Translations under genes and position numbers: made by a program
NCBI RefSeq assembly: GCF_003217775.1
Contig: NZ_QJVJ01000005.1
Location: forward strand, 1 to 64,000
DNA from: Paenibacillus flagellatus
GTDB lineage: Bacteria > Bacillota > Bacilli > Paenibacillales > NBRC-103111
DNA: 64,000 nucleotides
Reading direction: 5' to 3'
Notes under the pieces: generated by a model
Database searches by the model: none
Told to the model about the DNA's origin: nothing
What the model saw: only the letters and a program-made list of their open reading frames with translations
Part shown: positions 41,882 through 50,446 of the stretch, piece after piece
Layout: each line of letters begins with the position of its first letter
Numbering within the stretch: position 1 is the stretch's first letter

Positions 41882-42550
41882 TCACTCGGCGCCGCCTCGC
41901 CCGGCCCATCGATCCAACTGGGCGAGCAGCTGTTCCGTATGCGTCACGTACAGATCCGGGGTCGTGTCGAACGTATGCGTCTGCACGTTCGCGAGCCAAT
42001 GCGCCCCGATCGTAAACACGCCCGCCCCTTTGCCCGCGCGCATGTCCGCCTCGCTGTCCCCGACGAAAACGGTTCCGTCCGCGGTTGCGCCGAGCGCGTT
42101 CATGGCGGTCAAGACGCCCTCCGGATCCGGCTTCGGCCGCTTCATTTCGTCTCCGGAAACGGTCGTGTCGAAATAGTGCGCCATGCCGAGACGGTCCAGT
42201 GAAATGTCGAGGGCGTCCCGTCCTTTGCCCGTGACGATCCCGAGCCGGTATCCCCGTTCCTTCAGCCGGTCCAGCATCGTAACGATATTCGAGTCGGGAC
42301 GCACCATCCGGTCGTGCTCCCTTGTATAAATGTCGTAAAAATGCCGAACCGCCTCTTCCGCCGCCTCCCGGTTGGCGAGATGTCGCCGAATGATGTCGGC
42401 CTCCGTCGGTCCGAACAACGCGACCACATCGGAGCCGGTCAAGGTTTTCCCGTCAAACTTCAAAAACGAATCGCCGATCGCATGGATGCAGATCGGCAGC
42501 GTATCGGCCAACGTGCCGTCGAAATCGAATAAGATGGTCGTAACGTTCAT
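41882..42550 (-). CDS. HAD-superfamily phosphatase (phosphoglycolate-phosphatase-like)
   Basis: A 222-aa HAD enzyme. FDFDGTLADTLP (motif I), GIVTGKGRDALD (motif II), the Lys in KRPKPDPEGVL (motif III) and VFVGDSEADMRAGKGAG (motif IV) match the Gph/PpaX branch. The ATG at 42550 has GGGAGCG upstream. It lies 14 bases after the DUF4269 gene and heads into the second HAD gene, suggesting a three-gene unit. Confidence 0.88.
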   Translation of the reverse strand: MNVTTILFDFDGTLADTLPICIHAIGDSFLKFDGKTLTGSDVVALFGPTEADIIRRHLANREAAEEAVRHFYDIYTREHDRMVRPDSNIVTMLDRLKERGYRLGIVTGKGRDALDISLDRLGMAHYFDTTVSGDEMKRPKPDPEGVLTAMNALGATADGTVFVGDSEADMRAGKGAGVFTIGAHWLANVQTHTFDTTPDLYVTHTEQLLAQLDRWAGRGGAE

Positions 42551-42564
42551 AAAAACGCTCCCGT

Positions 42565-43245
42565 CTAAACGTATTGAATGAAGGCGCGATTGTCGAATGA
42601 CAGCTTTCTCAATTGATCGTCCGTCCGATCCGAGAGCATCAGCAGCGCCTCGTACGGATCCCCGTCCAATCGGAAATACCGGGCGAACGCGGGCTCGGTT
42701 TTCAAGCCTTCCCGCTTCAGCCGCCTGATCTCGCCCTTCAGCCTCTCGCCGTGCAGCTCGAGCAGCCGATGCTCCACCGACATATGCACGTAGCCGTTTT
42801 GCTGCAGCACCGGCTTCGCTTCCGCGTACAATTCGACCGGCAAGCCGTCGCATACGAACCGTACGACGACGTTCTCCCCGCGTCCGGACTTCGCCGGCTT
42901 ACGCTTGCAGACGAATCCGTCGAGCCCGCCGAAGCATTGTTCCGCCGTACGGGCGAACGCATCGAAATCGGACGTCTCGCAAGCGATATCCAAGTCGCTT
43001 CCCTCGATGTCGATATCGATCGGAATCGTGCCGACGACGATCGGGCGAAACGGCTGCAACGATTCGAGCAGCCGATACCGGACGATCCGTTCGTAGGCGC
43101 CCCGTTGAGCCGGGGTTCCGCTGCGCAGGCGGTCGGCGTCGAACCGGCTCGCCGCCGGCAAGTCCGCAACGGACCGTTTGTCTGACGAGCGGCAGCCGTC
43201 CGGCAATGGTACCGATTTCGGGCGGTTCTTTTCGTGGCCGTTCAT
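42565..43245 (-). CDS. DUF4269 family protein, nucleotidyltransferase-like
   Basis: A 226-aa protein. The VVGTIPIDIDIEGSDLDIAC segment is the DUF4269 hallmark and resembles the GS...DxD active site of the pol-beta nucleotidyltransferase fold; GDPYEALLML near the C-terminus is also conserved. The biochemical function is unknown. The first ~35 residues are a non-conserved polar stretch. GGAGGGAG precedes the ATG. Confidence 0.82.
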   Translation of the reverse strand: MNGHEKNRPKSVPLPDGCRSSDKRSVADLPAASRFDADRLRSGTPAQRGAYERIVRYRLLESLQPFRPIVVGTIPIDIDIEGSDLDIACETSDFDAFARTAEQCFGGLDGFVCKRKPAKSGRGENVVVRFVCDGLPVELYAEAKPVLQQNGYVHMSVEHRLLELHGERLKGEIRRLKREGLKTEPAFARYFRLDGDPYEALLMLSDRTDDQLRKLSFDNRAFIQYV

Positions 43246-43340
43246 GGCTCCCTCCGTTCGATCGGAAACTGTGGGGCGGTTGATCCCATTATAGACGGAA
43301 ACTTCCGCAAAACAAGTCTTTTTCTTTCGTCAAGAGTCGA

Positions 43341-43826
43341 CTATATGGAAACGATCCGTTCGAATTCGATTTCGTGATCGATCGGAATCCCGTTCAGCCC
43401 GATCAACGGAATTTGCGGCTTGATCGCTCTCGCCTCGCGGACCGCATCGACGTGAAGGGCGCACATCCGGAAGCCACGCTTTTGGTAAAAGCGGATCGCC
43501 GGCGTATTGTCGTTCGTCGTCACGAGCCATACTCGCTTCCGCTTGCTCCTTGTTGCTTCGTCCACGACCGCCCGGACCAGCAGCGTGCCGATTCCTTGAC
43601 ACTCCCTCCAGCTGTCCAGCGTAACGATTTCGCATCCGGCGTTCGAGTAGGCGTACGTGACCAAGCCGACGATGTCGTCCGAATCGACGGCAACGTAACC
43701 CGGCAGCTCGTCGGCCCGATGTGCGTTCCCGCGCGATACCATGACCGGCGAGCCCCATTCCCGGGCGATCAGCTCCGCGACTTGAGGACGAAGCGAAGCC
43801 TCGATCGGTCGAATCGCGATCATCAT
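43341..43826 (-). CDS. GNAT-family acetyltransferase
   Basis: About 161 aa from tandem ATG codons with GGGAG upstream. The acetyl-CoA loop is RECQGIGTLLVRAVVDEA, preceded by the IVTLDSW strand; FYQKRGFRMCALHVD is the C-terminal GNAT block. It is divergent from another GNAT gene across an AT-rich gap. The acceptor substrate is unknown. Confidence 0.87.
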   Translation of the reverse strand: MMIAIRPIEASLRPQVAELIAREWGSPVMVSRGNAHRADELPGYVAVDSDDIVGLVTYAYSNAGCEIVTLDSWRECQGIGTLLVRAVVDEATRSKRKRVWLVTTNDNTPAIRFYQKRGFRMCALHVDAVREARAIKPQIPLIGLNGIPIDHEIEFERIVSI

Positions 43827-43851
43827 GTGTTCACTCCCTGCTGAAAAAGAG

Positions 43852-43880
43852 TTGAATAATAATAAGTTAAGTGGTATTTT
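43852..43880 (+). promoter_or_regulatory. Sigma-A-like promoter for the plus-strand GNAT gene
   Basis: TTGAAT (43852-43857), a 17-base AT-rich spacer and TATTTT (43875-43880), about 40 bases before the start codon. Confidence 0.55.
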
Positions 43881-43920
43881 TATGCAGTAAAGAAATTCAA
43901 AAAAGCGAGGGCGATGACGA

Positions 43921-44385
43921 ATGGTTTCGATCAAGCTAGCGACTCCGGACGATTCGGCGGAGGTGGCCGCGCTAGTCCGCCGGCTGATGGACGAAATATC
44001 GGAAAGAACCGGCAGCGCCGCTTTTCGGCTGCAGGAGCCGGAATCCAAATGCAGGCGTTATTTGGAGAACGGCATCTACACCGTCCTGTTGGCGAAAACG
44101 GCGGACGGCCGTACGATCGGCTTCTTGTCTCTGTGCGAAAGCCATTCCTTGTACGCCGACGGGCCGTTCGGCATCATTCAAGAGCTGTATCTGCTCCCCG
44201 AGCACCGCTCTTCCGGCAACGGCTCGGCCCTGTTGGACGAAGCGGTCGCCGTCGCGCGCGACAGAGGCTGGGGGAGGCTTGAAGTATGCACGCCGCCTCT
44301 GCCGGCGTTTGATCGCACATTCGCGTTTTACGGAAGGAACGGCTTCGACATCGCCGGAGGCCGGAAAATGAAAAGGCTGCTCTAA
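43921..44385 (+). CDS. GNAT-family acetyltransferase
   Basis: A 154-aa GNAT protein: IIQELYLLPEHRSSGNGSALLDEA contains strand 4 and the acetyl-CoA loop, and FAFYGRNGFDIAGGRKMKRLL the end of the fold. GAGGGCG lies a little far upstream of the ATG. Its last codons overlap the terminator hairpin of the converging GNAT gene. Confidence 0.87.
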   Translation: MVSIKLATPDDSAEVAALVRRLMDEISERTGSAAFRLQEPESKCRRYLENGIYTVLLAKTADGRTIGFLSLCESHSLYADGPFGIIQELYLLPEHRSSGNGSALLDEAVAVARDRGWGRLEVCTPPLPAFDRTFAFYGRNGFDIAGGRKMKRLL

Positions 44386-44397
44386 CCGCGAGCAGCC
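44371..44397 (-). terminator. Terminator of the minus-strand GNAT gene, inside the plus-strand gene's 3' end
   Basis: GGCTGCTC and GAGCAGCC form a perfect 8-bp stem with a 7-base loop containing the stop codon of the plus-strand gene. On the minus strand it is followed by TTTTCATTTT. Confidence 0.75.
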
Positions 44398-44441
44398 GTC
44401 GGCGGGAGGCTTCCCTCGGCCTCTTACGCTCGAACCCTCGG

Positions 44442-44855
44442 TCAGACGTCCCTCGAATAAAGCAAAATGCCGTTTCTGCGCTCCCAGCCGCTCCCGGCCC
44501 AGTAGCGGTTGCCGATCTCGTTTCCCTCGAGCGCAAATAGATGACATTTGGATATTCCGGCTTCGCGCAAGCCGTCCAGGCAGCGCTCCACCATCCGTTT
44601 CGCGACGCCGCGGCCCCGGTACTCCGCCCGAACCGCCACATGATAAAGAAAGCCGCGTCTCCCGTCATGCCCGCATAACGCCGTTCCGATTACGGCTTCG
44701 TCCTCGACGCCCACGAAGCTCAGTCCGGGATTGCGCCGCAAAAACAGCTCCATGCTCCGTTCCGAATCGGCCTCGCTCAGCACGAGCCCTTCGGTGGCCC
44801 GCCACAACCCGATAGCGGCTTCGTAATCGTTCATGGTCATTTCCCTGATGTGCAC
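44442..44855 (-). CDS. GNAT-family acetyltransferase
   Basis: About 137 aa. FLYHVAVRAEYRGRGVAKRMVERCL is a well-conserved acetyl-CoA site and NRYWAGSGWERRNGI the C-terminal block. I chose the GTG at 44855, which has AGGAGG at 7 bases; the ATG at 44840 is possible. This looks like an active general GNAT enzyme of unknown substrate. Confidence 0.86.
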   Translation of the reverse strand: MHIREMTMNDYEAAIGLWRATEGLVLSEADSERSMELFLRRNPGLSFVGVEDEAVIGTALCGHDGRRGFLYHVAVRAEYRGRGVAKRMVERCLDGLREAGISKCHLFALEGNEIGNRYWAGSGWERRNGILLYSRDV

Positions 44856-44929
44856 GGGCACGCCTCCTATCGTCTCGGTGAATCCAAAACTACTTTCCCG
44901 GGAAAGCGCAGAATGCAGCAATCTGCGCG

Positions 44930-45691
44930 TTACGCTTCCTTTACAGCCGCTATGAAATAACGCTTCGCATTCGTACGAATCCCGTCCGGTCCGCCGAACT
45001 CGCGGACGAACGCGTCCAGCCTGCGGAAGTCGTCGTCCGTCCGGCCGAAGTCCGGCACGATCGGCGTATGCTTCAGCAAAAAGATCAAATCCTCAACCGT
45101 GCGATACGTCTCGACCGCATCGTATTCCCTTGCGTCGATCCGGGTAAACCCGGCCTCTTCGAGCCGTGCGATATATTCCCGCATGCCGCTGCCGTCTTCG
45201 ACCCCGTCATGCTGACCGCGACCGAAGGCGCGCTTCACGTTCGCTTTGTCCGCCTCGCCGACTTGCTGGGTGACGAGCCTTCCGCCCTTCTTCAACACGC
45301 GCGCCGCCTCGCGCGCATCGAACGGCGCATGCCTCGCGCATACGACGTCGAAGAAGCCGTCCGGAAACGTCAGCCGCTCGGCTTCCATCCGGTGAAACCG
45401 GACGTTGCGCTTGCCGGATTCGACGGCGTTTCGCTCGGCCGTCGCGATCATGCCCGCCGACCGGTCGATACCGATCACCAGCATGACTTCATCCGCCAGC
45501 GGCAGTATCCGCTCGCCCCCACCTGTCCCGAGATCGAGCACGATGTCGGTCTTGACGCAGCGGTTCTTCACTTCTTCGGCGTAATCCCACGTTTCCCCTG
45601 TCACGCTCACCTGAAGACGGCTGAAATTCCAGCCGTTCAATAGCCCGACTCGATCGTAGAACGACCGATACTCCCGCTCCTTCACCTTCAT
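44930..45691 (-). CDS. Class I SAM-dependent methyltransferase
   Basis: A 253-aa methyltransferase with VLDLGTGGGERIL (SAM loop I), GIDRSAGMIATAERNA (acidic loop) and FPDGFFDVVCARHAPFD (post II). The C-terminal third (VEDLIFLLKHTPIVPDF) resembles UbiE-like methyltransferases of Bacilli with unknown acceptors. It lies between a GNAT gene and the PgsA-like gene on the same strand. Confidence 0.85.
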   Translation of the reverse strand: MKVKEREYRSFYDRVGLLNGWNFSRLQVSVTGETWDYAEEVKNRCVKTDIVLDLGTGGGERILPLADEVMLVIGIDRSAGMIATAERNAVESGKRNVRFHRMEAERLTFPDGFFDVVCARHAPFDAREAARVLKKGGRLVTQQVGEADKANVKRAFGRGQHDGVEDGSGMREYIARLEEAGFTRIDAREYDAVETYRTVEDLIFLLKHTPIVPDFGRTDDDFRRLDAFVREFGGPDGIRTNAKRYFIAAVKEA

Positions 45692-45730
45692 ACCTCCTTG
45701 CGCGCCGTTTCGATGAATCGCCGCAATTCC

Positions 45731-46321
45731 TCAACCTGCCCGAAGCGTCGCGTAATTGCTGCGAATATAATGAAAGCCCGACAATACCGTTGCCGCAACC
45801 GCTGCGGCCATCAGCCAGCCTCCCGCCGCTTCCACCCCGTCCATCGCGGCGGGAGCGGACTGCCCGAGCATAACGACGGCCAGCGCCGCCACTTGCAGCA
45901 CCATCTTCCATTTGCCGAACCGGTCCGCCGCCAGGACGATCCCTTTCGCCGCGGCAAGCAGACGAACGGACGTGATAACCGCCTCCCTGCCGATCAGGAC
46001 GACGGCGATCCACGGGACGAGATGGCCTCCTTGTACGAGCAGGATCAATACGGTTAACACGAATAGCTTGTCGGCAAGCGGGTCGAGCAGCTTCCCGAGA
46101 TTTGTAACTTGATCGTATCGTCTCGCCACGTATCCATCCAGCTTATCCGTTGCGGCTGCGACCAGAAAGACGATTAATGCCGTTATCATTCCGTATTCGT
46201 CCACTAGCCGGATGAGCTCGTATCGCTCCGACATCCATGCCGGATAAGGCTGCATCAGAACGACCAAGAGCGGCAGCAAGGCGATTCGCGCGATCGTAAT
46301 GCGGTTGGCGGCGTTCATCAT
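45731..46321 (-). CDS. pgsA: CDP-alcohol phosphatidyltransferase, PgsA-like
   Basis: A 196-aa membrane enzyme with the full CDP-alcohol motif DKLDGYVAR...LGKLLDPLADK (four catalytic Asp). It resembles phosphatidylglycerophosphate synthase: NRITIARIALLPL at the N-terminus and several membrane helices. PgsA makes PGP from CDP-diacylglycerol and glycerol-3-phosphate. Its setting among accessory genes, away from cinA/recA, suggests a second copy; the genome's other pgsA cannot be seen here. Confidence 0.85.
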   Translation of the reverse strand: MMNAANRITIARIALLPLLVVLMQPYPAWMSERYELIRLVDEYGMITALIVFLVAAATDKLDGYVARRYDQVTNLGKLLDPLADKLFVLTVLILLVQGGHLVPWIAVVLIGREAVITSVRLLAAAKGIVLAADRFGKWKMVLQVAALAVVMLGQSAPAAMDGVEAAGGWLMAAAVAATVLSGFHYIRSNYATLRAG

Positions 46322-46425
46322 CTGCCTCGTTCCCCCCTTTCGTTTGCGTACAAATTCGTTCCGCTACCATTTCGTAATAATCTTTGTATAATGCAACCAT
46401 TTCTTCAACCGACGCTTCCAAGCGT

Positions 46426-46968
46426 TCATTCCGTCTCCTCCTTGTCCGACAAGGTCCAAAACGATTCCGGATATCGGAGCTCCCCTCCGATCTCTTGCAA
46501 AGCGCCCTCGCGCAATTCGCGTACCATGAAGACGTCGTCCGGGACGCGAAATTGCTTCAGTTCGAGGCCGGCTTCCTTGGCCGGCCTGAAGCCGAAACGC
46601 GGGTAGTAGTCCGGATGACCGATCAAGCATACGACCTCGAAACCGAGCCGGACGCATCGTTCGAACCCTTCTCCGATCAACGCTCGTCCGATCCCCTTCC
46701 TCTGCTCTTCGGGCAAGACGGCAATCGGAGCCAACACGACGGCTTCGTGCCGGCGTTCCCCATCGACGATCTCGGCCTTGCTCAGCAGGAGGTGGCCGAC
46801 GACCCGCCCGTTCCGTACCGCGACCAGCGACAGCTCCGGGATGAAGCCGGCCGAGCCCCGAATCCGCTCGACAAGCCGGGACTCCGTCTCCCTGCCGCCG
46901 AACGCCTCCCTATTCAGCCGAAATACGGCGTCATGATCGTTCGCCGTCTCCGTTCGAATTAAGATCAA
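46426..46968 (-). CDS. GNAT-family acetyltransferase, YhbS type
   Basis: About 180 aa. ETANDHDAVFRLNREAFGG at the start, LAPIAVLPEEQRKGIGRALIGEGF as acetyl-CoA site, and GHPDYYPRFGFRPA are typical of the YhbS-like group. I chose a TTG at 46968 with AAGGAG upstream; an ATG at 46989 lacks a site. Substrate unknown. Confidence 0.83.
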   Translation of the reverse strand: MILIRTETANDHDAVFRLNREAFGGRETESRLVERIRGSAGFIPELSLVAVRNGRVVGHLLLSKAEIVDGERRHEAVVLAPIAVLPEEQRKGIGRALIGEGFERCVRLGFEVVCLIGHPDYYPRFGFRPAKEAGLELKQFRVPDDVFMVRELREGALQEIGGELRYPESFWTLSDKEETE

Positions 46969-47178
46969 ACCCACCCGCTCCTTCCGCATGCCGTACGTTC
47001 GGCTTTCGATTCGCATCGACCATTAGGCTCGGCCGCTTTTGACCGGGAGCGCCTCTCGGGCCTGCAGACGGTGCAGCCGCAGCGTCAACCTTGCATCGGC
47101 TTCAGTTTGACGCAAGGCGGCTCTCTTTACTATGCCGAAAACGGTTATGTCCGTTTTTTCGCCTTTCTCATCGCCGAC

Positions 47179-48117
47179 TCATCGCCGCAGGCTCGTACGG
47201 TTCATCACCCCGAACGGAACGTGTACGGACGGCGCGATTCTCGCCACGCCCTGAATATGCCCGGCCTGATCGTCGAAAAAAATGTGCGGCTTGAAAATTT
47301 GCAGCACCCGGCTCTTGGCGATGCCGCCGAGGAAAAACGCTTCGTCGACCCGAATGTCCAGCTGCCGGAGCGTAGAGATGACCCGTTCGTGGGCGGGCGC
47401 GTTGCGCGCCGTGGCGATGGCGATGCGAACCTTCGGCTTGTAGCCGGGGTCCGTTTTCGCTTTGTCGATTTCCCGTTTCTGGAGCTTGCCGATCTCCACG
47501 AAAAACTTCAGCAGCGGACCGGCCGGAAGCGGCTCTCCCGCCTTGCCCCGCTCGTGGCGGTGGAACAAGTCCAACGCTCCCCGCTGAAACACTTGCTCCG
47601 CGGAATCGTCGGCGATAATGCCGTCGAAGTCGAATGCGAGCCGCAGCTCCTCGTCGCTCTCGTCGTCGACGAAATCGGTCGGAAAGACGCAGCCGGCCGG
47701 GAAGCCGTGCTCCATCGCCTCTTGCACGTCCGTCGGATTGCCGGAGAGAAACAGCGAAGCGTTCAAGGCGCCCATATATTCGAACGGATTTTTCCCCGCC
47801 ACGAAAACCGCGCGCGTAATCGGCAAGCCGTAAGTCTCGATCGATTTGAACACCCGAAGCCCCGTATCCGGATCGTTGCGCGACAGCAAGACGACTTCGA
47901 CGGGACGGTCGCCGGCCGACTCCTCGTTCAAGCTGAGCAATCGTTTGATGAGAGGGAAGGCAACGCCGGTATGCAGCTTCTCGTTCTCGTGCTCGCGCTG
48001 GTAGCGGCGGTACTCTTCTTCGCCCTTTTCCCGAAAAATGCGGTCGGATTCGGACAAATCGAACAGCGCGCTCGATGCGACCGCGATGACGAACTTTTCT
48101 TCGATATCGTAGGACAT
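47179..48117 (-). CDS. 5'-nucleotidase of the cytosolic NT5C1-like family
   Basis: A 312-aa HAD-fold nucleotidase. FVIAVASSALFDL opens the family domain, LRLAFDFDGIIADD holds the catalytic Asp pair, and FFLGGIAKSRVLQIFKPHIFFDDQ the C-terminal acidic site. Such enzymes dephosphorylate nucleoside 5'-monophosphates. It lies 18 bases downstream of a GNAT gene and may be cotranscribed. Confidence 0.85.
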   Translation of the reverse strand: MSYDIEEKFVIAVASSALFDLSESDRIFREKGEEEYRRYQREHENEKLHTGVAFPLIKRLLSLNEESAGDRPVEVVLLSRNDPDTGLRVFKSIETYGLPITRAVFVAGKNPFEYMGALNASLFLSGNPTDVQEAMEHGFPAGCVFPTDFVDDESDEELRLAFDFDGIIADDSAEQVFQRGALDLFHRHERGKAGEPLPAGPLLKFFVEIGKLQKREIDKAKTDPGYKPKVRIAIATARNAPAHERVISTLRQLDIRVDEAFFLGGIAKSRVLQIFKPHIFFDDQAGHIQGVARIAPSVHVPFGVMNRTSLRR

Positions 48118-48135
48118 GCTGGTCAGCCTTTCGGT

Positions 48136-48714
48136 TTAAGTTGCGGGATTGCCGAATCCTTCGTCCGAATCTCCCTCTCCTCCATTGTACCCGTTAAGCG
48201 CGACGTCATCGAGCCTTTTCCAGCCGAATGCGACTTCGGCCAAAAGCTCCTCGCCGATCCGCTCTTCTTTGCGAAGGAACCTTTCGCCCCCGAGCTTCCG
48301 ATAGAAGGCGACAGCCCGGTTCCGCTCCAATACCCATACCATCATCGATTGGAACCCGTTCCGTTTCAAGGCGGCCGCCGCTTCGCCGACCAGCCTCGTT
48401 CCGAGCCCGATTCCTTGATAATCCTTCAACATGTAGATCGCGTACAGTTCCCCGTCGTAGCCCGAGTCTTCCGTCCGGCATCGGCCGCAACTGGCGAAGC
48501 CGACTATATGGCCTTCCCGGTCCTCCGCAACAAACACGATCGCGTCCGGATTCGACTGCCCGAGCGTCCGCTCCCACATCGCTTTCCTCCGGCCGACGGA
48601 CAGGTTGGACAAGTAGTCGTCCGAAACGATCCCTGCGTACGTCGTCCGCCAGCTTTCCACATGGACGCGGGCCAGCGCCTCGGCGTCGTCGATCGTCGCC
48701 TCCCTGATTCGCAT
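48136..48714 (-). CDS. GNAT-family acetyltransferase
   Basis: About 192 aa. IREATIDDAEALARVHVESWRTTYAG is a common N-terminus of this GNAT subgroup; LYAIYMLKDYQGIGLGTRLVGEA is the acetyl-CoA site and NRAVAFYRKLGGER the end. AAGGAGGAG precedes the ATG at 48714. The last ~25 residues are a Gly/Asp-rich tail. Confidence 0.88.
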   Translation of the reverse strand: MRIREATIDDAEALARVHVESWRTTYAGIVSDDYLSNLSVGRRKAMWERTLGQSNPDAIVFVAEDREGHIVGFASCGRCRTEDSGYDGELYAIYMLKDYQGIGLGTRLVGEAAAALKRNGFQSMMVWVLERNRAVAFYRKLGGERFLRKEERIGEELLAEVAFGWKRLDDVALNGYNGGEGDSDEGFGNPAT

Positions 48715-48853
48715 CGCTGCACTCCTCCTTGGCTTACGGCACACCTTTCACGGAAGCCGTAACGGTTGATCACAAGTTTACAACATTTGAGAGTTATAGT
48801 GAACGATAGATTGCAAATGGCTGCGATCCGAGACTTGACGGGAGGAATGAACG

Positions 48854-49276
48854 ATGGAAACGATAAGGAAAAAGAAGCCGGGCGGACGCGGGCAGGTGCC
48901 GAGACTCGTCTATGCGGCATTGGCTTGGGGGATGGTCGGCTGCTTGGTGGCGCAAACGTTTTTGGCCGGCATGGCGATTTTCAACAACCCGGAGCACTGG
49001 GGCAACCACGCGCGTTTCGTTCATCTGTTCGAATGGATTCCGATTCTGATGCTGATCGTATCTTGGGCCGGACGGCTGCCGAAAGGGACGGGACGGCTTA
49101 GCTTCGCATTGTTCGCGCTCGTCTTTTCCCAATACATGACCGCGAATGTGCCCGCGGCGGGCGCGCTGCACCCCGTTATCGCCATGGCGCTCGTCCTGCT
49201 GTCCGTTCACGTTGCCGTGCGGGCGACCAAATGCTTTGGGGACAACCTGATACCCGAGGAAAACGCGGGTGCATAA
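48854..49276 (+). CDS. DUF6220-like membrane protein
   Basis: A 140-aa protein with four hydrophobic segments (about 19-43, 60-75, 83-97, 104-122). The pattern of GCLVAQTFLAGMAIF, WGNHARFVHLFEWIPILML and LHPVIAMALVLL fits the DUF6220 family as I remember it. GGGAGGAATG precedes the ATG. Function unknown. A perfect bidirectional terminator follows immediately. Confidence 0.75.
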   Translation: METIRKKKPGGRGQVPRLVYAALAWGMVGCLVAQTFLAGMAIFNNPEHWGNHARFVHLFEWIPILMLIVSWAGRLPKGTGRLSFALFALVFSQYMTANVPAAGALHPVIAMALVLLSVHVAVRATKCFGDNLIPEENAGA

Positions 49277-49277
49277 G

Positions 49278-49309
49278 AAAAAGGCACAGGATACGTTCTG
49301 TGCCTTTTT
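49278..49309. terminator. Perfect bidirectional terminator
   Basis: AAAAAGGCACAG and CTGTGCCTTTTT pair perfectly around an 8-base loop. It serves the plus-strand membrane-protein gene and the converging quinone reductase gene. Confidence 0.9.
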
Positions 49310-49346
49310 GCCATTCCGGCCGCCGACTCGCGGCGCCCCGTCCTCT

Positions 49347-50255
49347 TTATTCCGTTAAAAGAACGACCTTCCCCCGGACGTGTCCGGTTTCGACCTCCCG
49401 GTGCGCCTCGGCCGCTTCGCTCATCGGGAACGACTTCCAGATATGGATCCGCAGCTTCCCTTGCTCGTACAGCTCGACCAGCTCGGCCAGCCGTTCCGCC
49501 GTACGCTGGCTTTGCAGCCATCGGGCGCCGAGCCGTTCCGCCAGCTCGGCATCGACCAGCGTGCCGACCCGGCTTTTATCGGCTACAAGCTCGACGGAGA
49601 CGAGAAGCGCATCGCCTCCGACGGCGTCCAGCGCCGCATCGACGCCGTTCGGGGCGAGCGCCCGTACGCGTTCCGCGAGGCCTTCCCCGTATGCAACGGG
49701 AATGGCGCCGAGCGCGCGAAGATAGTCGTGGTTGCGCGGGCTGGCGGTGCCGATGACCGTAGCCCCCCACGCCCGTGCCAGCTGTACCGCCACCGTCCCG
49801 ACGCCTCCGGCGGCCGCATGCACGAGCACGGTATCGCCGCGGCCGACGCCGAGCAGCTGCAGCGCCCGATGGGCGGTTTGCCCGGACGCCGACAGGACGC
49901 CGGCCTCTTCCCACGGCATGCTCTTCGGCTTCGCGACGACCTGGTCGCTCCCGACGACGACGTATTCGGCGTAGCAAGACATCGGCGCCCAGCCGAGCAC
50001 CTCGCTTCCGACGGCGAATCCGGCTGCGCCGTCGCCGACTTGGTCGATGACGCCCGCAAACTCGTTCCCCAGCTTTTGCGGAAACTTCACCGGGTACATC
50101 GGCCACGGTCCGCTGCGCACGGCGGTATCGAACGGCTGCACGCCGGCCGCCTTGACTCGGACTCGTACTTGGCCCGGCCCCGCCTGCGGCTCGTCCGTCT
50201 CTTCCCATTGCAGCACGTCCGGCGGTCCGAAAGTATGGAACACGATCGCTTTCAT
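49347..50255 (-). CDS. Zinc-independent quinone oxidoreductase-like protein
   Basis: A medium-chain reductase of 302 aa. The NADPH loop is VHAAAGGVGTVAVQLARAWG; the catalytic-zinc cysteines of alcohol dehydrogenases are absent, which places it with the quinone oxidoreductases. GAAGGAGG precedes the ATG. It is divergent from a LysR regulator that probably controls it. Confidence 0.88.
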   Translation of the reverse strand: MKAIVFHTFGPPDVLQWEETDEPQAGPGQVRVRVKAAGVQPFDTAVRSGPWPMYPVKFPQKLGNEFAGVIDQVGDGAAGFAVGSEVLGWAPMSCYAEYVVVGSDQVVAKPKSMPWEEAGVLSASGQTAHRALQLLGVGRGDTVLVHAAAGGVGTVAVQLARAWGATVIGTASPRNHDYLRALGAIPVAYGEGLAERVRALAPNGVDAALDAVGGDALLVSVELVADKSRVGTLVDAELAERLGARWLQSQRTAERLAELVELYEQGKLRIHIWKSFPMSEAAEAHREVETGHVRGKVVLLTE

Positions 50256-50337
50256 CGATAGATCCTCCTTCTGCGGAGGGGAAACCTCCCCTTGATCATG
50301 AATAACCGCAAAGCTCTGTTATAGAAGGCGAATAGGG

Positions 50338-50367
50338 TTGCCTGCCTGCATGGGAATATTTTATAAT
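50338..50367 (+). promoter_or_regulatory. Promoter of the LysR gene in the divergent region
   Basis: TTGCCT (50338-50343), an 18-base spacer and TATAAT (50362-50367). The surrounding ~190-base AT-rich gap is shared with the quinone reductase gene and is the natural place for LysR binding. Confidence 0.65.
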
Positions 50368-50446
50368 GAGTTTTAAATATTGGATAATACATATTAAACA
50401 TCATATCAATATACTAAAGTATATGAATGAAATGGAGTTGAGCCGA

